DNA from: Pectinophora gossypiella
Lineage: Eukaryota > Arthropoda > Insecta > Lepidoptera > Gelechiidae
Reading direction: 5' to 3'
Assembly: GCF_024362695.1 (NCBI RefSeq)
Contig: NC_065404.1
Span: 9,278,604 to 9,342,603 of the forward strand
Length of the DNA stretch: 64,000 nt
Below the pieces are notes generated by a model. That model worked only from the letters and a program-made list of their open reading frames with translations. It did no database searches and was not told the origin of the DNA. Positions 1 through 12,460 of the stretch are shown in pieces. Within the stretch, counting starts at the first letter, position 1, and every line of letters begins with the position of its first letter. Position numbers and translations under genes: made by a program.

Positions 1-1922
1 ATAATTGCACTGTACTGGTTCTGTGCCCACGTCCACAAACCTAACTACTACCCCACAAAAGAGACAGATAATTATAGCGCCATGTTTACAAAAGCCGACG
101 TTCAAAATGTTTTAATGATGCCCACACTATTTCATCTTTTTAGATGTGAACTTGTTAACTTTGCTTCGTTGTAAATATTGAAAAAACCTTTAATATGTGT
201 TGGATTTGTGCAGAGTAAGTACTGTGCAACCACGCAACACTTAATTGACGTTCTCATAAAAAATGCATGTTAGGACCTTTCCAACCACTTTCTTCTATTC
301 CGTGGCACACCGGCCAACTCAGAACAGTCCTGTTTTGTAGTTGGAGGTTAAAAACCGCATCAAATTCAATCAGTGCTTTTTCGAGATTAGTCCGAACATA
401 CAGGGGACTGATTTCATTTATGTACTATTGATTGATTTGTTTTATGCACAATAGGTATTAGAAAGTAACTGATATGTTATGAGGCGCGTGACGTTTTGCC
501 AATTCCTTAGCAAATATGCAGGAAATTGTTACTCGCATGTCAGTCACTCGGCGGTAAGTATACACAACAAAGTCACGTTTTCAAAATGCCCTCTTGTACT
601 ATAATAGGCTACTTGACAACCTAGTTAAATTAAATGCTTTTTGCGAAACGTCAAAACGAAAGTTTTCTTCGTAGTTTGTATGGAAATACTGTCCTCTGAC
701 GTCATCAATGAAAGCGGTCAAACGTCGTACTCATTGTTGCTAGATTCATAAATAAAATAAGAAAATAACTCGAAAAGTAAAATGGGATTGTTATTTGATC
801 AACTTAGATTAGCTTCTATTTCTAGATTAGCATTTTATAATTTATCTTTGACCCAGTCAAATACCCTATTACGTGCAGAAGTCGCAGTGATCTTGTAAAT
901 TCCAAAAATATTCTGGTATTTTATGTGTTATTCTAATTATATAATAATAACTTAGTTGTTATTATCATAATTTATGTGTAGTTATAATAAAACTCAATAG
1001 ACCTACGTTGGTACCACCTATACAATGGAAACTAAGTAACATTGGGTCAACCTTTTCAGTTACATATATAAGGCTTCAAACGTCTTTTCAATATGATGTA
1101 GGTATAAAATAAGGTAATAGTAAAAGGAAACTATAAATGTAAAGGTACAATTTATAAAGGTACTTACTTATAAAAATGTTAACGAATGGAAATTTTCTAC
1201 GAAAATTGATTTCACTTTATTCCTTATTTGTATTTAAATTAAGCTTCTACATTTTTAATACACCTTAGATAATGTTCATCATCATCAATTGAAGAGCCAT
1301 GCTCTTGTCGGTGCAGCATTTTCCACGCTACTTTTTTAGGGAAAAATAGGGCAGTGGTTTCTCTCTTGCCTTCCGCCCCGCAGTACTCTGTCTGACGCAA
1401 GTGGGATAATGTTAAGCATGAGAATATTGGTTATCCTTCAGACAAAACCATCGGCTCGTTGTTTCATTCCTTGAAAGGCTCAAAGGTAAACAAAGCCCTT
1501 TATGTGTCATTCTAATAACTTGAATAGAGAATAAGATATGTAGGTACATATTGGTGCTGATTCTAGTAACCACCGAAAAGGATAGGGACCGGTGATCGAC
1601 AGGCATAAATTTTATGGAACACACGTCAATTTTACATTGGCCAATAACCCAACAGAATTAAGTTGACAGCACACGTCAAACGGATTGCCTATCAGCGAGA
1701 TGCCTATTCTTTCCCCCGGAGTATTCATTCCTTCACATATTCATTTTAAAATTAACTGTTATCAATCCTTCGTCCCTTTCCTGTCGGCGGATAAGAAAAT
1801 AACGGGTTTGACTTAAAATAAAATTAGGAGGCGTCTGCAGGAATCAGGGCCATTATTAATATTTTGATTACATTGACCAAATTGAACATATCCTTAGAAA
1901 CGGTTGAGTATGATCTACTCTG

Positions 1923-2056
1923 AATCGGCGTGCATCTATGAAACGATTGATGCATGTGGAGGAAGCAAGAGAAATACCTATGTCATGATCGAAACAAATG
2001 GAATTCCATAGTCTCTGCTTACCCCGGTGGGAAATAGGTGTGAGTATGTATGTAAT
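1923..2056 (-). repeat. Dispersed repeat, minus orientation
   Basis: Read on the minus strand, this begins with a CATACATAC run, then a CTCAC...TTTCCCACCGGGGTAAGCAGAG block, and ends near a CACGCCGATTCAG block. The same layout recurs at 23470-23610 on the plus strand and in weaker form near 3655, 5187-5290, 35207, 49755 and 61295. It looks like a family of short dispersed elements with a CATA-rich end. It encodes nothing visible. The class is unknown to me. Confidence 0.55.
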
Positions 2057-2283
2057 GTATGTATGTTGATTATTATGTCAATAATTTTACACGTGACACA
2101 TTTGGAATGGTACCTAGTTATCCCTTATTCTATGGTGGCGGTACTAGATTTAAGGTAGTACTAGATGCAAGTTACAGATTTAGAAGTGAACTAAAATATT
2201 TAAATAATGTGTTCTCTGATGATCCTGCATCGAACATAAACTTTTTTTTTCGTGTTTCGCTTGTGACAATCTTTTCTTTTTAG

Positions 2284-2350
2284 CGTGACTTATTTAAGTT
2301 TTGGCCGGACGCTGAGGGCTCTCACCCGGTACAACAATTTAAGACAGCAA
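2284..2350 (-). mobile_element. Degenerate copy of the Jockey-type LINE 3' end
   Basis: It resembles the minus-strand tail of the full-length LINE at 25066-30606. A GTGACTTAT block is followed by GGCCGGAC, then GGCTCTCACCCGGTACAAC and a TTAAGACA block. Sequence between these blocks is missing or altered, so this is an old, internally deleted remnant. Confidence 0.6.
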
Positions 2351-2636
2351 CTAACCAAGAAAACATGGTAGCATGTTAGCTATTTGAAGATAATGGTGGC
2401 TGGGTGGCCATTGAGTTGTAACATAAACACCAATAATACCAATAATTTCCATGAAAGGCTACTCCCATCGAAATATGACAAATGTTTCTCCATTCACCTC
2501 TCCCTTGTGAGCCTTGTCCCGTTTCGATTACGAAAAATATACCCTTTTTGAGGAAGCGGTTCCTAAAAGGTGTCAACTACTGTTACAATAATAACAAACA
2601 TCTATTTTATAATATATAGAAATGTTAGTATTATCG

Positions 2637-2690
2637 TCATCATCATCAGCTGTACGACGCCCACTGGGCATAGGCCTCCCCCAAGTTAAT
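2637..2690 (-). mobile_element. RTE-like LINE 3' tail fragment
   Basis: CATCATCATCAGC followed by a CCCACTGGGCATAGGCCTCC block is the reverse complement of the GGCCT...GCCCAGCAGTGGG...GATGATGATG tails at 45400-45545 and 38174-38235. Only the terminal ~50 bases are present. Confidence 0.55.
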
Positions 2691-5066
2691 ATTAACTAAT
2701 ATATAACTGTATGTATATTTATTATATCTGTATCTGGGGCCCCAAAAAGCATATTTATCTTATATATAATTTATTTCATATATCAACCCCATATTAGGCT
2801 GTCCATTGCAATGGTATTCGAAGTACCCATGCCTACTGTATGTTCGAATATATTGACTAGTCTGCGAGATTATAATACCGTTATGGAGGTTACACACGCC
2901 AGCTGTGACATCATGAATTTCATACTAATATAATACTGGTACAGTTCTAAATAAAATACAATACAAATTCTTTATTGCTCTAACGCACAAGAAAAATATC
3001 AATTACAAATATTTATTAATATTAAGAACAAAAGAATATATATCACACATACCTACCATTGCGGAGAATGTCGTAATTAGGATGTGCCTGAATATTCTTG
3101 GAACTGCTATACCAAGATGTCAGCCTGTAATGCATTCAAAAGTTTTTTTCTTTGTGAAATTATTATAGCCATTATGAACCGCAGAGTTTTATCACACGTA
3201 CCACAAAATATATTCATATACCTATTAAAAATGCACACAGCTAACTTCCGCGTACTTTGTCAGGTAAACAAATTAGTCTCGTGTTTCTAGTAAAGTGAAA
3301 GAGAAAGAAGGCCAAAATTAACTTAAGTACAATTTAAGTTTCTGTAGAGCGTAATAATTTGAACCTATGTCATCGAGTAACCCTTAGCCTATGTACCATG
3401 TTGATTGGATTCGATCTACAAAGTTAAACAATTTCGGGCGTACGCAAGGTTTACGATCTCAGCCACTGGCTCAGGTTAGCAGCTACTAAAGCTAATAAAG
3501 GCCGTAGAAACTGCTGCTAAACTGCAGTGCAGTAACGTGGTTGTCAAAAATTATATGCCCGTGCAGTTCATGGGACAGCTTAAGTTTATAGACCGTTAGA
3601 TGTACCTTCTAATACGAACTGCTTTTAGCTCTGTAATAGTACGCTACTGTTATAACATAAACTCACGAATATTTCCCAATTGGTATAGTCTGACAGAAGT
3701 AGACTGATGAACTAAGTACCTAACCACGCCTCAACGAGCTTTCTATTAACTATCGGCGTCTATAATGGTCGAGTCAAGTGTGTTAGTGACAACTGCATAA
3801 TAAATTAATAACTCATTGGTCATATAAGGTATGGCAATTTTGGCACCGGGCTGGATCCGGCGTTCCCCGTTTCAACCACAGGACCACAGTGAACCACGTG
3901 ACTATTGTGAATGTTTATTTGATGAATGCTGTAATTATTATAAATGTTTGTATAACATGCGAGTACATGAGCAGAGCGGATGGGCTGCCCGAGATTGTTT
4001 CCGCAATTAGCGCCCACTGCCCTCTCAACGTGTTTATTTACGGGACGCATCCATTCCACTTCACAATGGTAATTTCTCTGCAGAAACCATCACAATAAGT
4101 TCGTATAATATCCTCAATAACTTTTACCCTTCAAGGGCTAATCATTAGTAAATTACCACACACATTTTTCTCGACTACGGCGAAACACAAAGGTATATAA
4201 ATAAAGGTAAAAAAAATAAAATAATTATAGGTAGGTCATTAGATGTACTTAAAAACCTACCACCTACATTATTTTTTGTTTGTAAATAAGTAATATAAGT
4301 AACAAATAAGTATTTTCTTGTTCCGTACTTTTTAGAGCGCGATATCGATTTTTCTGGAGTCAGGTTTTAATATCTATTTTTATTTTATTATCTTCTGTTT
4401 AAACGACTCAAAAAACGTTTCCTAAACTGTTGAAAATGATTATAATACTTATTTGAAGTTGACTGATTTCAGAGTCCAAGCATTCGATTACTTCAAAATG
4501 TAATTTTGATCACAAGTAGAATGTGGAAAGACGCCGTTACATTTCCGTGTTATTAACCTTTTCTCGTAAGTACGTTGGTGTAGCCATAGCAATCAGACAA
4601 GTTATTGTCAAATGCCTCTTGTTACTGAGAACTTGAGGATAAATTTCGGCAAATATTATGGCTTGTGTTGTGGCTTGTGTGTTCGGCACGCAAATAATTA
4701 TGTCGTCTTCCTGGTGAGTGTCGAGAGAAGATTTTAACGTTACCATGCCAGAAATTAATTACAAGAGTATTTTACAATTAAGAAAGCATTAAAGCTTTGT
4801 TCCACTCCCTTTATTACATTTAGGTAACGTGATAATATTATAAATTCTGACGATGAATTTGTCTGCTTAGTTTCTTAGCTCGTAACTGACTTTATTTTAA
4901 TTTTATAGCACGTTACAAATGATTTACTCAAGAATAAATTATCATTAGCGCACAATCAAATGGAACTAATCTTATGATTATTCGATAAGTCTATCTACAT
5001 ATCCTTTTATTTTTCAAGAACAGCTGTTGATATTGCGTACAACATACACATCTTCTTATCGTGTGA

Positions 5067-5170
5067 GGTGGAATACCAACCTCATCAACCAGGGTAATAA
5101 CTCTGACACCAGGGTGTCAGAGTTATTACTGAGCCGCCAAAGGCCCCTGACATGGCTCAACATACACTAA
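5067..5170. repeat. SINE 3' fragment containing a perfect 17-bp palindrome
   Basis: The block GAGCCGCCAAAGGCCCCTGACATG is shared with 40062-40130 and with the tail of the SINE at 59680-60022. In this copy, GTAATAACTCTGACACC (5094-5110) is followed after two bases by its exact reverse complement (5113-5129). Related copies have only one arm, so this one carries a local inverted duplication. Confidence 0.6.
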
Positions 5171-5463
5171 TACATGATACAGACACCATGGAATTCCACT
5201 TAACGCGATCCTCACACATCGCTTTCGCTTCTTCCATTCTCATCAAAGATTTCATGCATGCTCGCCGGTTTAGAGAACCTTTGACCTGACCTTTCTTAAA
5301 CTTTCTTAAATCTTCCTGGATAATATGCCTAGCCTTCCTCTTTCAACGCTACCACTTACGCCCGTATCATAAATCTTTTCGTAAGTCTACTTCTCTACGT
5401 GTTCGAACCATAAGAGCCTTCTTCAGTTCCCATCCCTTTTTCAGTTCTCGTCACACATATTCG

Positions 5464-5519
5464 TCGACATATTCACATTCTCATCTATCATCTTTAGATA
5501 AAGAATGTGAATATGTCGA
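5464..5519. repeat. Perfect 18-bp inverted repeat
   Basis: TCGACATATTCACATTCT (5464-5481) and its exact reverse complement (5502-5519) flank a 20-nt AT-rich spacer. A further TCGACATATT occurs about 40 bases downstream. It could be the core of a small foldback element; no TSD was recognised. Confidence 0.65.
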
Positions 5520-7007
5520 TTAGACAATCAACAAATCTTTGTTGATCTTTGTTTGTCTTTGTCGACATATTTTAAGGTATACTAGTTAGTGTATTCTTGA
5601 GAAGGTTTATGTACATTATGAAACATAAAAGTCGTTTCATAACACGTTACTCTACTTTGGTGAAATTGCCTTTGAACCTTTTGTAATTTTTCCTCTTTTG
5701 ACGAAGTTAGAAATAGTTGTCAGAAGCGAAAGCTAGTTACAATATTGTTGACGACTTTTAAAGTACCTACGAACTCGATATCAGTAATCTACCTCCTATT
5801 ATAGGTATTTGATAAGCTTCTCTATTTATGTGCCGATCTATTTAAGTATTATGCAATCGTATCAAAGTTTATTATTAATTAAGTACTTTATTACCTTTAA
5901 TATCAGCAATCTACATAAACCAAAAATATTCACATCACAAACCGGTAAATTAACATACTTACATTTAAACGAATTATTTACCTGTGGGATGAATTTTTTA
6001 TATACTTATATAAAAGGAATCGTCAAAAGCTTGGCATTTGAAGAGACGAAATACATATTTTTTCTATTACTTCACTGAAGGCAATCCATATTCGATATGT
6101 TACATTTACCTTTCAACATAAAATTACACCGGATGTTTTTTTATACCAACATCAAACGTTTTGTGCCAAAAAGCCTGTAATATTATCTGTACATGTGGAT
6201 AACTTTTAGATATTTGTGGAAAACGTTAATTATATCCAGTAACGAGTTTTACGCTCGTAATGAAATCAGTTTGATGGTAGCCACTTGTAAAAATAGCAAA
6301 AGTTGCGTTTTCCTACTGAACATTGGGTTTAAATAAACTATGTTAGAAACTACACCTGTTCTTAGAAGTACAACTGAAACAGGTGGTATTTCAGAATAAC
6401 GATAGCTGTAAATACGAGTACCATAAAATAGTTAGGTTGTTAAAAACAAACGTGCTCCGTAAATACGTTTCTAACACTCTTCCGTAAGTGAGTTCGTTGA
6501 ATTTCAAACTTTCTGTATACGCGTATCACAAGAAACTAAGTTAATGATTTCCGATAAGTTTTTTTTTTTTGATAATAGTTCGCTCGATATATTGAAAATA
6601 AGAATAAACAACTTATCTACATTATTATACAAGATTGTAGGTACCTAAGAGCCTATTAGAAAGTGTAGAAACATACCAACTCTCTGTCTGAGGGTTACTG
6701 CTTAAATATTGATAAAGAACTTCTTTACTTTCGGCCCTGACTTGCGTCAATCTTGCGGCAGGACAAGAGAAGTAGTTTTTTTTATTATTTATTCGTAGGA
6801 TTTTTCACATTTCAGCAATTATTAGTTTTACAGGTGAAGGGCATAAAAATAATTGACCTCATCACACAAATAAAGTGAATGCGTAATATTTTCGTTATTT
6901 AAACGCTATAATATTGAAACAATGACGTTACATGTATAAATAAGTACATGTATTTTCGGGTATTTATTGCCAATGTGGTTTCATTTATTTATCTCTTGTT
7001 TAGCCTG

Positions 7008-7170
7008 AGGTGGCCTACTGCTAGGCAAAGACCTCCCTCCTTTTCTTCCAGGCTTCTCTCTCCAGTGCTTCCTCCGGCCAGCCTTCCAGGAAAGCATCCA
7101 AGTTGTCATCTCCGCTTGGGTCTGCCACGCCATCTCCGTCTCGATCCGCCACGTCTGCGTCTGTCTCTAC
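7008..7170 (-). pseudogene. RTE-type LINE ORF C-terminal remnant
   Basis: On the minus strand a broken frame reads ...DNLDAFLEGWPEEALER... and then ...KKRREVFA, ending next to a GCCTAGCAGTAGG block. This matches the layout of the RTE remnants at 63076 and 19490, which end ...EAFAQQ before the TGCTGGGCAAAGG block. Only the last ~45 codons remain. Confidence 0.5.
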
Positions 7171-7235
7171 TCGGTTGGTTTTTACAGGTCCTTAGGTCGT
7201 GATGTGTTATTTATCTACAAAGTCGTTATCACTAC

Positions 7236-7495
7236 ATAGTATAAGACAAAGTCGCTTTTTCTGTCTCTATATCCTTAAATCTATGTACGCTTAAATCTTT
7301 AAAATGACGCAACGGATTTTCATGCGGTTTTCTTTGATAGATAGAGTGATTGTTTAAGAGGAAGGTTTATAATAATATGTATTCATTAAATAGAGGAGAA
7401 ATACTGTTATTTTTGAGGCTTTTAATGTGATTTTGTAAATAATTTCATTATTTTTCTCAGCATTGCACTCGGGCGAAGCCGGGGCGGGTCGCTAG
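7236..7495 (+). mobile_element. Non-autonomous Helitron-like element
   Basis: The right end is GGGCGAAGCCGGGGCGGGT followed by CGCTAG and a host T. That is a GC-rich hairpin-like block followed by CTAG, as expected of Helitron 3' ends (CTRR before T). Internal blocks ACGGATTTTCATGCGGTTTT and AGAGTGATTGTTTAAGAGGA fit a family common in Lepidoptera; a related internal fragment is at 55500-55640. There is no coding capacity. The left end is uncertain. Confidence 0.55.
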
Positions 7496-7890
7496 TTAAT
7501 AATAAACAGGACAACCAGCTTTCATGTTTTTGAAATACCTTAATACTTACTGTAAATGCTGCGACCTGTAACCCCTCTAGTGACTGTACCAACAGATAGG
7601 AAAAACATTATTTTCGGGCCAACACTCGACATTTATCAAGACAGTCCAGCGGAAGTAATCGAATATGAAATATACTTATTTAATATTCACCTACATATTC
7701 ATTGATTTCTTGTCTACAATACCTTTAGGTACTATTGTATCAGACTTTAATCTAAGCATGAATATGAATATGACTTTATGGTTTAAATAATGACTATAAT
7801 TAATAAAAGACATGTAAGATTATTTGATAGACAGAGTTCAGAAAAATTGATAAAATTAAATACGTAGGGTACTTGCACTGTATATGGACC

Positions 7891-7953
7891 TTCCGGCCAA
7901 GTAGTTAATGCCATCTGCGGCAAATCTACAATAAGTCACGTCAAAAAAAAATA
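7891..7953 (+). mobile_element. 63-bp 5'-truncated LINE insertion with 12-bp TSD
   Basis: This is only the last ~60 bases of the LINE found full-length at 25066-30606: CCGGCCAAGTAGTTAATGCC through AATAAGTCACGTC and an A-run. It is flanked by a perfect target-site duplication TGTATATGGACC (7879-7890 and 7954-7965). The TSD and poly(A) show target-primed reverse transcription that aborted almost at once. Confidence 0.88.
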
Positions 7954-8670
7954 TGTATATGGACCACCTTTATTAGAATCGTTATAGAGATAAATTGAAA
8001 TGATAAAGACATTTCTACTTAAAATCTTTAAAATAATAAATTTAATTTTATGAAGAATCTAGCCAAATACTTGCACAAACTTTTATGTTTAGCTATCGAA
8101 AAAGCGTCCTAAAAAAGTCTGTGTTTGGCTAAATTAGGAACCCGGGTTGCTAATAAGGGCTGTTATAAAATTATAGTATTTAAATTATTTTACTATTAAG
8201 TATACCATTATTACTTTAACAGAATTATTTAAATATAACTAATTAGTTTATATTACACACGAATATTCACCAAAAGAGCAGAAATTTTAAAGTGGGCTTC
8301 ATTGGGTATATGAAACGGATAAAGAATAAATCGAATTTTATTGCAATAATAAAAAAAATATTCTTTTTAAACAATATTTAAACGTTTTTAGTCATTTACT
8401 ATATTTTTTTTTAAAAAAACACCCATATAATTTTGATCAGTAGTATCAATACTCATGCTGGTTCATATTATGGTTAAAAGTATTAAAGATACATTTTTAA
8501 ATTGTTCTGACATTTGAGTAGAAAATTACATTTTGTAGCAAAAATTGTTAACACAGTAGTTTCTTGGCAAAACTTTTTTAGAACAAAAAACTTTATTTTA
8601 TTATTAATACTATTACCAAAACGCAGGTATTTTCACCAAAATAAACAAAAGAAGGCGCATCAATTTCCTA

Positions 8671-8717
8671 GAACGGTCGAAAGACCGTTCGAGCAGCTGA
8701 TTGAAAAATCAGCTGCT
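8671..8717. other. Two adjacent perfect hairpins, both with GAAA loops
   Basis: GAACGGTC-GAAA-GACCGTTC (8671-8690, 8-bp stem) is followed after one G by an 11-bp stem, AGCAGCTGATT (8692-8702) with AATCAGCTGCT (8707-8717), whose loop is also GAAA. GAAA is a stable GNRA tetraloop in RNA. An open frame of about 80 codons spans the site but shows no recognisable domain. I cannot assign a function. It may be a structured RNA, a transposon end, or a fragment of something acquired. Confidence 0.6.
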
Positions 8718-9402
8718 TTGCACAAAACCCAAAGCTACTGTCAAATTGGTGGTGCTTAACCAAAATACCGCGACTGCATTTTTGCAACGGGTGGTTTAGG
8801 ATATTGCGAGGGAAATTTGATGCAGTTTTGAAAATGGGAAGTGTGAGTTTTCGCTCATGGTCCTTATTAGAAGCCGGCCCTTATATGGTGCAAGCACCTT
8901 ATAACGAAATAAGACCTTATTGTATCTTGAAAAAGATTTTTTAAATTGACCATAAAATTTAGGTACATAATTGATTCTTTTCCCAGAATTCGACTGGGAA
9001 AGTTTTATAACTCCTCCGGGGTTGCTCATTAAATTAAATAATTCCTGGATGTCTATCTTTAAGTTTGAAGGGGTACTTAATTATGCTTGTCGATGTTTCG
9101 AGTTGGATGTTTCCATTTACAGAACTAATTCAATTTAAATGGCGTACTAATTAACTCAAATTAATTTTGTTTTGCTTAAATAGTTAGAAACGGTAAAAAA
9201 ATTAAAGGGACGTTGGTATGGCAAAGTGATGCTGAGGGAAAATGGTTATGTGACGAAATGTTTTTCTTGTACATGAACAATTAGCGGGCTTTTTATTTTT
9301 GCGCGTGCGGCTCATTTTACGTCTTCTTGTTCTCGAGATTTTGCGCGAGATTGACATTGAATATAGTGAGTTGATAGTCTTGTGACCTTATCATCTATTT
9401 TA

Positions 9403-9515
9403 TACAGGTGTTAGTGATTCCGTAGGTACTTACCGAATACGCAGGGACATGATTCAGCTGATCATTCTGAGTTAATATCAAGTGGAATTTTCCGTCGCAA
9501 AAGTATGGAATAAAG
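9403..9515 (+). mobile_element. Half copy of the TACAGGGTG palindromic family
   Basis: TACAGGTGTTAGTGATTCC, then CATTCTGAGTTAATATCAAG, then TGGAATTTTCCGTCGCAAAA follow the left arm of the foldback family in order (see 42831-43062). The right arm is absent. It is degenerate. Confidence 0.65.
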
Positions 9516-10568
9516 TATTAAAGGTTATTGGTATAAAAAATTCCAGTCAATTGCGAGTCGCGCACTGAGGGTTTAGAGGCTTTGACTAAGTAATTTAACA
9601 ACAAAGTGATCCAACCTTTAAGAATTCCGTTTTTCCTTTTGAGTTTCGGAACCCTAAATATATAAAATGTGAAATTGTCCACAAAATCATTTTTTTACCC
9701 AAATAAAAATAGGAGAAATATGGTTCATTTGTGTTTATTTACACTCTCCTCACGTATAAGATGCTTTCGTGATTCAAATAGGACTTCCTTCCAGCGGTTA
9801 GATAGTTTCCCGGATAAAACGGGAGTTTTATATTTGAGAGAGCTTAGATAAACGTCCGAGCTGGCGACAGTTGCATGTCAAGGAATAAAATACCTAAGTA
9901 GAATGCCACTGCATCTGATTGAAGTTTCTTCGTGAAATATATTTTTCTATAAGATAAAATTTTGCTTCACGTTTTATGATTATTGTTAGATGAAGCAAAA
10001 TCGATCTACTAGGTATAACGCTTCATAAGTAGGTTTGTCCGGCCAAGTTGTGAATGCCGTCCGAAGTTGATCTTATAAGATATACATAAAAATTTCGTTG
10101 AACTATGGTACTTCCAATGCTAAATTTTACAATGCGGCTAAACGTGGGCGCTATGATATATCTGGCTAATTGTAGGGTAGCCAAAATAACCCTGTTTCTG
10201 AAAACGGCTAGCGGCGGCTATGTAACAATCAGGGTTATAGGGGTAGGCAGAGGAGTATAATATATACACCCACTCTTCGCTAGCCAAGGGCGGATCCAGG
10301 GGGGGGCTGTCATTGGGTCCCTGGGTGACAGGTTGGGTTATGGGTGGCAACTGCAATTTTATCTAATTCTCTACGAAGATAAGCTGTCTGCGACCTGGTG
10401 ACACACCCCTCCTCTGACAGACATAAAAGCTGGATCCGCTCCTGTCGCTAGCTATGTTTAAGTCCCATGGAGTGTGAGACTATTGTCATTGTAACAGGGC
10501 ACCTGGGAATCACGTGATATCAATTACTTATTATCCAAACATGAATTCAAACTTATAAAGTCAAATTC

Positions 10569-10669
10569 AAGCACATAATAACAGGTTCTTAGCGCGTTTA
10601 AATCAGGGATATGAGACTCCCAATCTCGTATCCGATTTAAACGCGGTAAGAACTCGTTATTATGTGTTT
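10569..10669. repeat. Imperfect ~45-bp inverted repeat (foldback/MITE-like)
   Basis: The left arm (10569-10617), with blocks CACATAATAAC, GTTCTTAGCGCGTTTAAATC and ATGAGA, pairs with the right arm (10624-10669), with TCTCGTATCCGATTTAAACG, AAGAAC and GTTATTATGTG. The spacer is about 6 nt. No protein is encoded, and the flanking duplication is not clear. Confidence 0.65.
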
Positions 10670-11109
10670 CAATTATGATAATAACCGCGTTAACCTAAAA
10701 CAATCAAATTCAAGCGTTTTCCGAATACGGCTATCGGGAATTTTCACCGACATTATAACAATGAATATTTCAAAATAACTTACCTTAGTCCAACCTGTCT
10801 TGACTTGCCGGCTTTTCTATTTGTGTTCATGTATTTTTAGAACTCACTCAAAATTAGACATCGACCGCGTTCTTGTTCGTTAGTGGGTTTTGAAGTTTTG
10901 TATTCATTCTTTACAATAACTAGTCGAAACTAGATTTATATTTAAGTATGTAAAACTATCCAATATTCAAACGAACCCATTAATATAGTATTCTATATAT
11001 AGTTTTGAATAATGAGACCAATGAATCTGTTTTATGAAATTACGAGGATAGTTTTGAGAACATGGGAAATCATTTAAGAGTAAAGTTGATACCGCTAGGA
11101 AATTACTTT

Positions 11110-11267
11110 CAGGGGCGTTAAAAACGCCACATCGAAGCAATTAATCTAAAAAAGCAATATTGTAGTTTGACATTTGCGCATATAAAGTGCGCAATGCAAA
11201 CAAATGTCAAATAGCACTAATGCTTTTTTTAGATTATTGATTTGATGTGGCCCTTTTAACACCCCTG
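11110..11267. mobile_element. 158-bp foldback element, CAGGGG ends
   Basis: The termini are CAGGGGCGTTAAAAACG and TTTTAACACCCCTG. The arms remain complementary inward through CCACATCGAAGCAATTAATC / GATTATTGATTTGATGTGG and TTTGACATTTGCGCA / TGCGCAATGCAAACAAATG. CAGGGG ends are compatible with hAT-type MITEs, but I could not see a convincing 8-bp duplication, so the superfamily is open. Confidence 0.65.
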
Positions 11268-12003
11268 GTACTGTTTACACGCACAAATAAAGCCATTGAA
11301 AAACGGTAGTCGGCGATTAAAACGAATTTGGGAAACGATTGAGTCTATAGAGACGTGATTGGGATAATAAGAGGACGTGAAAGTGTTGAAAATGACCAAA
11401 AAGTGACCAAATCGGATTCCGGCTGAATTCAATTTACTCAATAGATTCAGGCGTTATTATGCAGAAGTCCATTTTAAGTATATATATCTCTATTTACATA
11501 AATAGCATTAAAAATTTATAGGATTAATACACCTTATAATAATAATGCTTATAGTCACTTATATTATATTAAAATATAAATGGTGCCAAATCGTTACAAA
11601 ACGCATTAGGTAGGTAAGTAAGGTTTCTCGTTAACTGTTATAAATATGTATATATTTATTGGGTATATTAGTCTAAACAAAAATTACTTTAGCAATAACA
11701 TTATTTGATGAAGAATTGATGACAGATGATCAGTCCATTACTTACTAAAATTTGTTTATTTATATCTAACAGTACAAACACATCAACATTACAGGCGCAC
11801 CCAATGCGTTGAGTGAAAAACAAGGTTCATTTGAATAACCTAATAAACATTAATACAAAATAAACAAAAATGAATAAAAAAAAAATAGAAATTATCAACT
11901 TTAAAAAGAATATTAATAAAATATATACAATCACTCCAAAAACATATATAACATAACATACATAAAACAAACACATATCACAAACACCAAAAACATATCA
12001 TTA

Positions 12004-12460
12004 AAAATAAGGAAACGGTTTATTAAATCATATATTTGGAGCATTGCACTCTATGGAAGTGAAACGTGGACTATGACACAGAGAGACAGAGAGAGGTTGG
12101 AAGCGATTGAGATGTGGTGTTGGCGAAGGATGGAGGGTATAAGCTGGACTGAAATGGTGTCAAATGAAAAAGTGCTGGAAAGAGTTGAAGAAAAGAGAAC
12201 CATATTGAAGACTATAGAGAACCGGAGAGGAAATATGATTGGCCACCTGATACGACACGATTCATTTATAACAAACATTATAGAAGGAAAAATTGAAGGG
12301 AAGAGAGGAAGGGGTAGACCTAGGATAACATTTATAAACAAATAAAAGAGAAGGTGCAGGTCGTGTCGTATCGGGAGGTGAAGGTTTTGGCGGGAAGAAG
12401 AGAGGAATGGCGGTTACTCCACCGACAAGAGCGCAGCTCTTAAATAGAGAGAGAGAGATA
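12004..12460 (+). pseudogene. Non-LTR retrotransposon ORF2 C-terminal fragment with GA-rich tail
   Basis: An open frame reads RFIKSYIWSIALYGSETWTM from about 12016 and runs to a stop at 12343-12345. It contains the conserved LYGSETWT block, a WCWRRM block, GHLIRHDSF and a GKRGRGRPR basic block, all typical of LINE proteins after the RT domain. A shifted frame continues (SYREVKVLA...EEWRLLHRQER) to a terminal AAGAGCGCAGCTCTTAAATA and a GAGAGA tract. The 41376-41498 insertion is the same 3' end in reverse. The RT core itself is missing (5' truncation). Confidence 0.75.

Noticed and set aside
10138..10356. 72-codon Pro-rich minus-strand frame
   Set aside because: It lies in a short GC-richer patch without domain features, and no transcript signals are evident.
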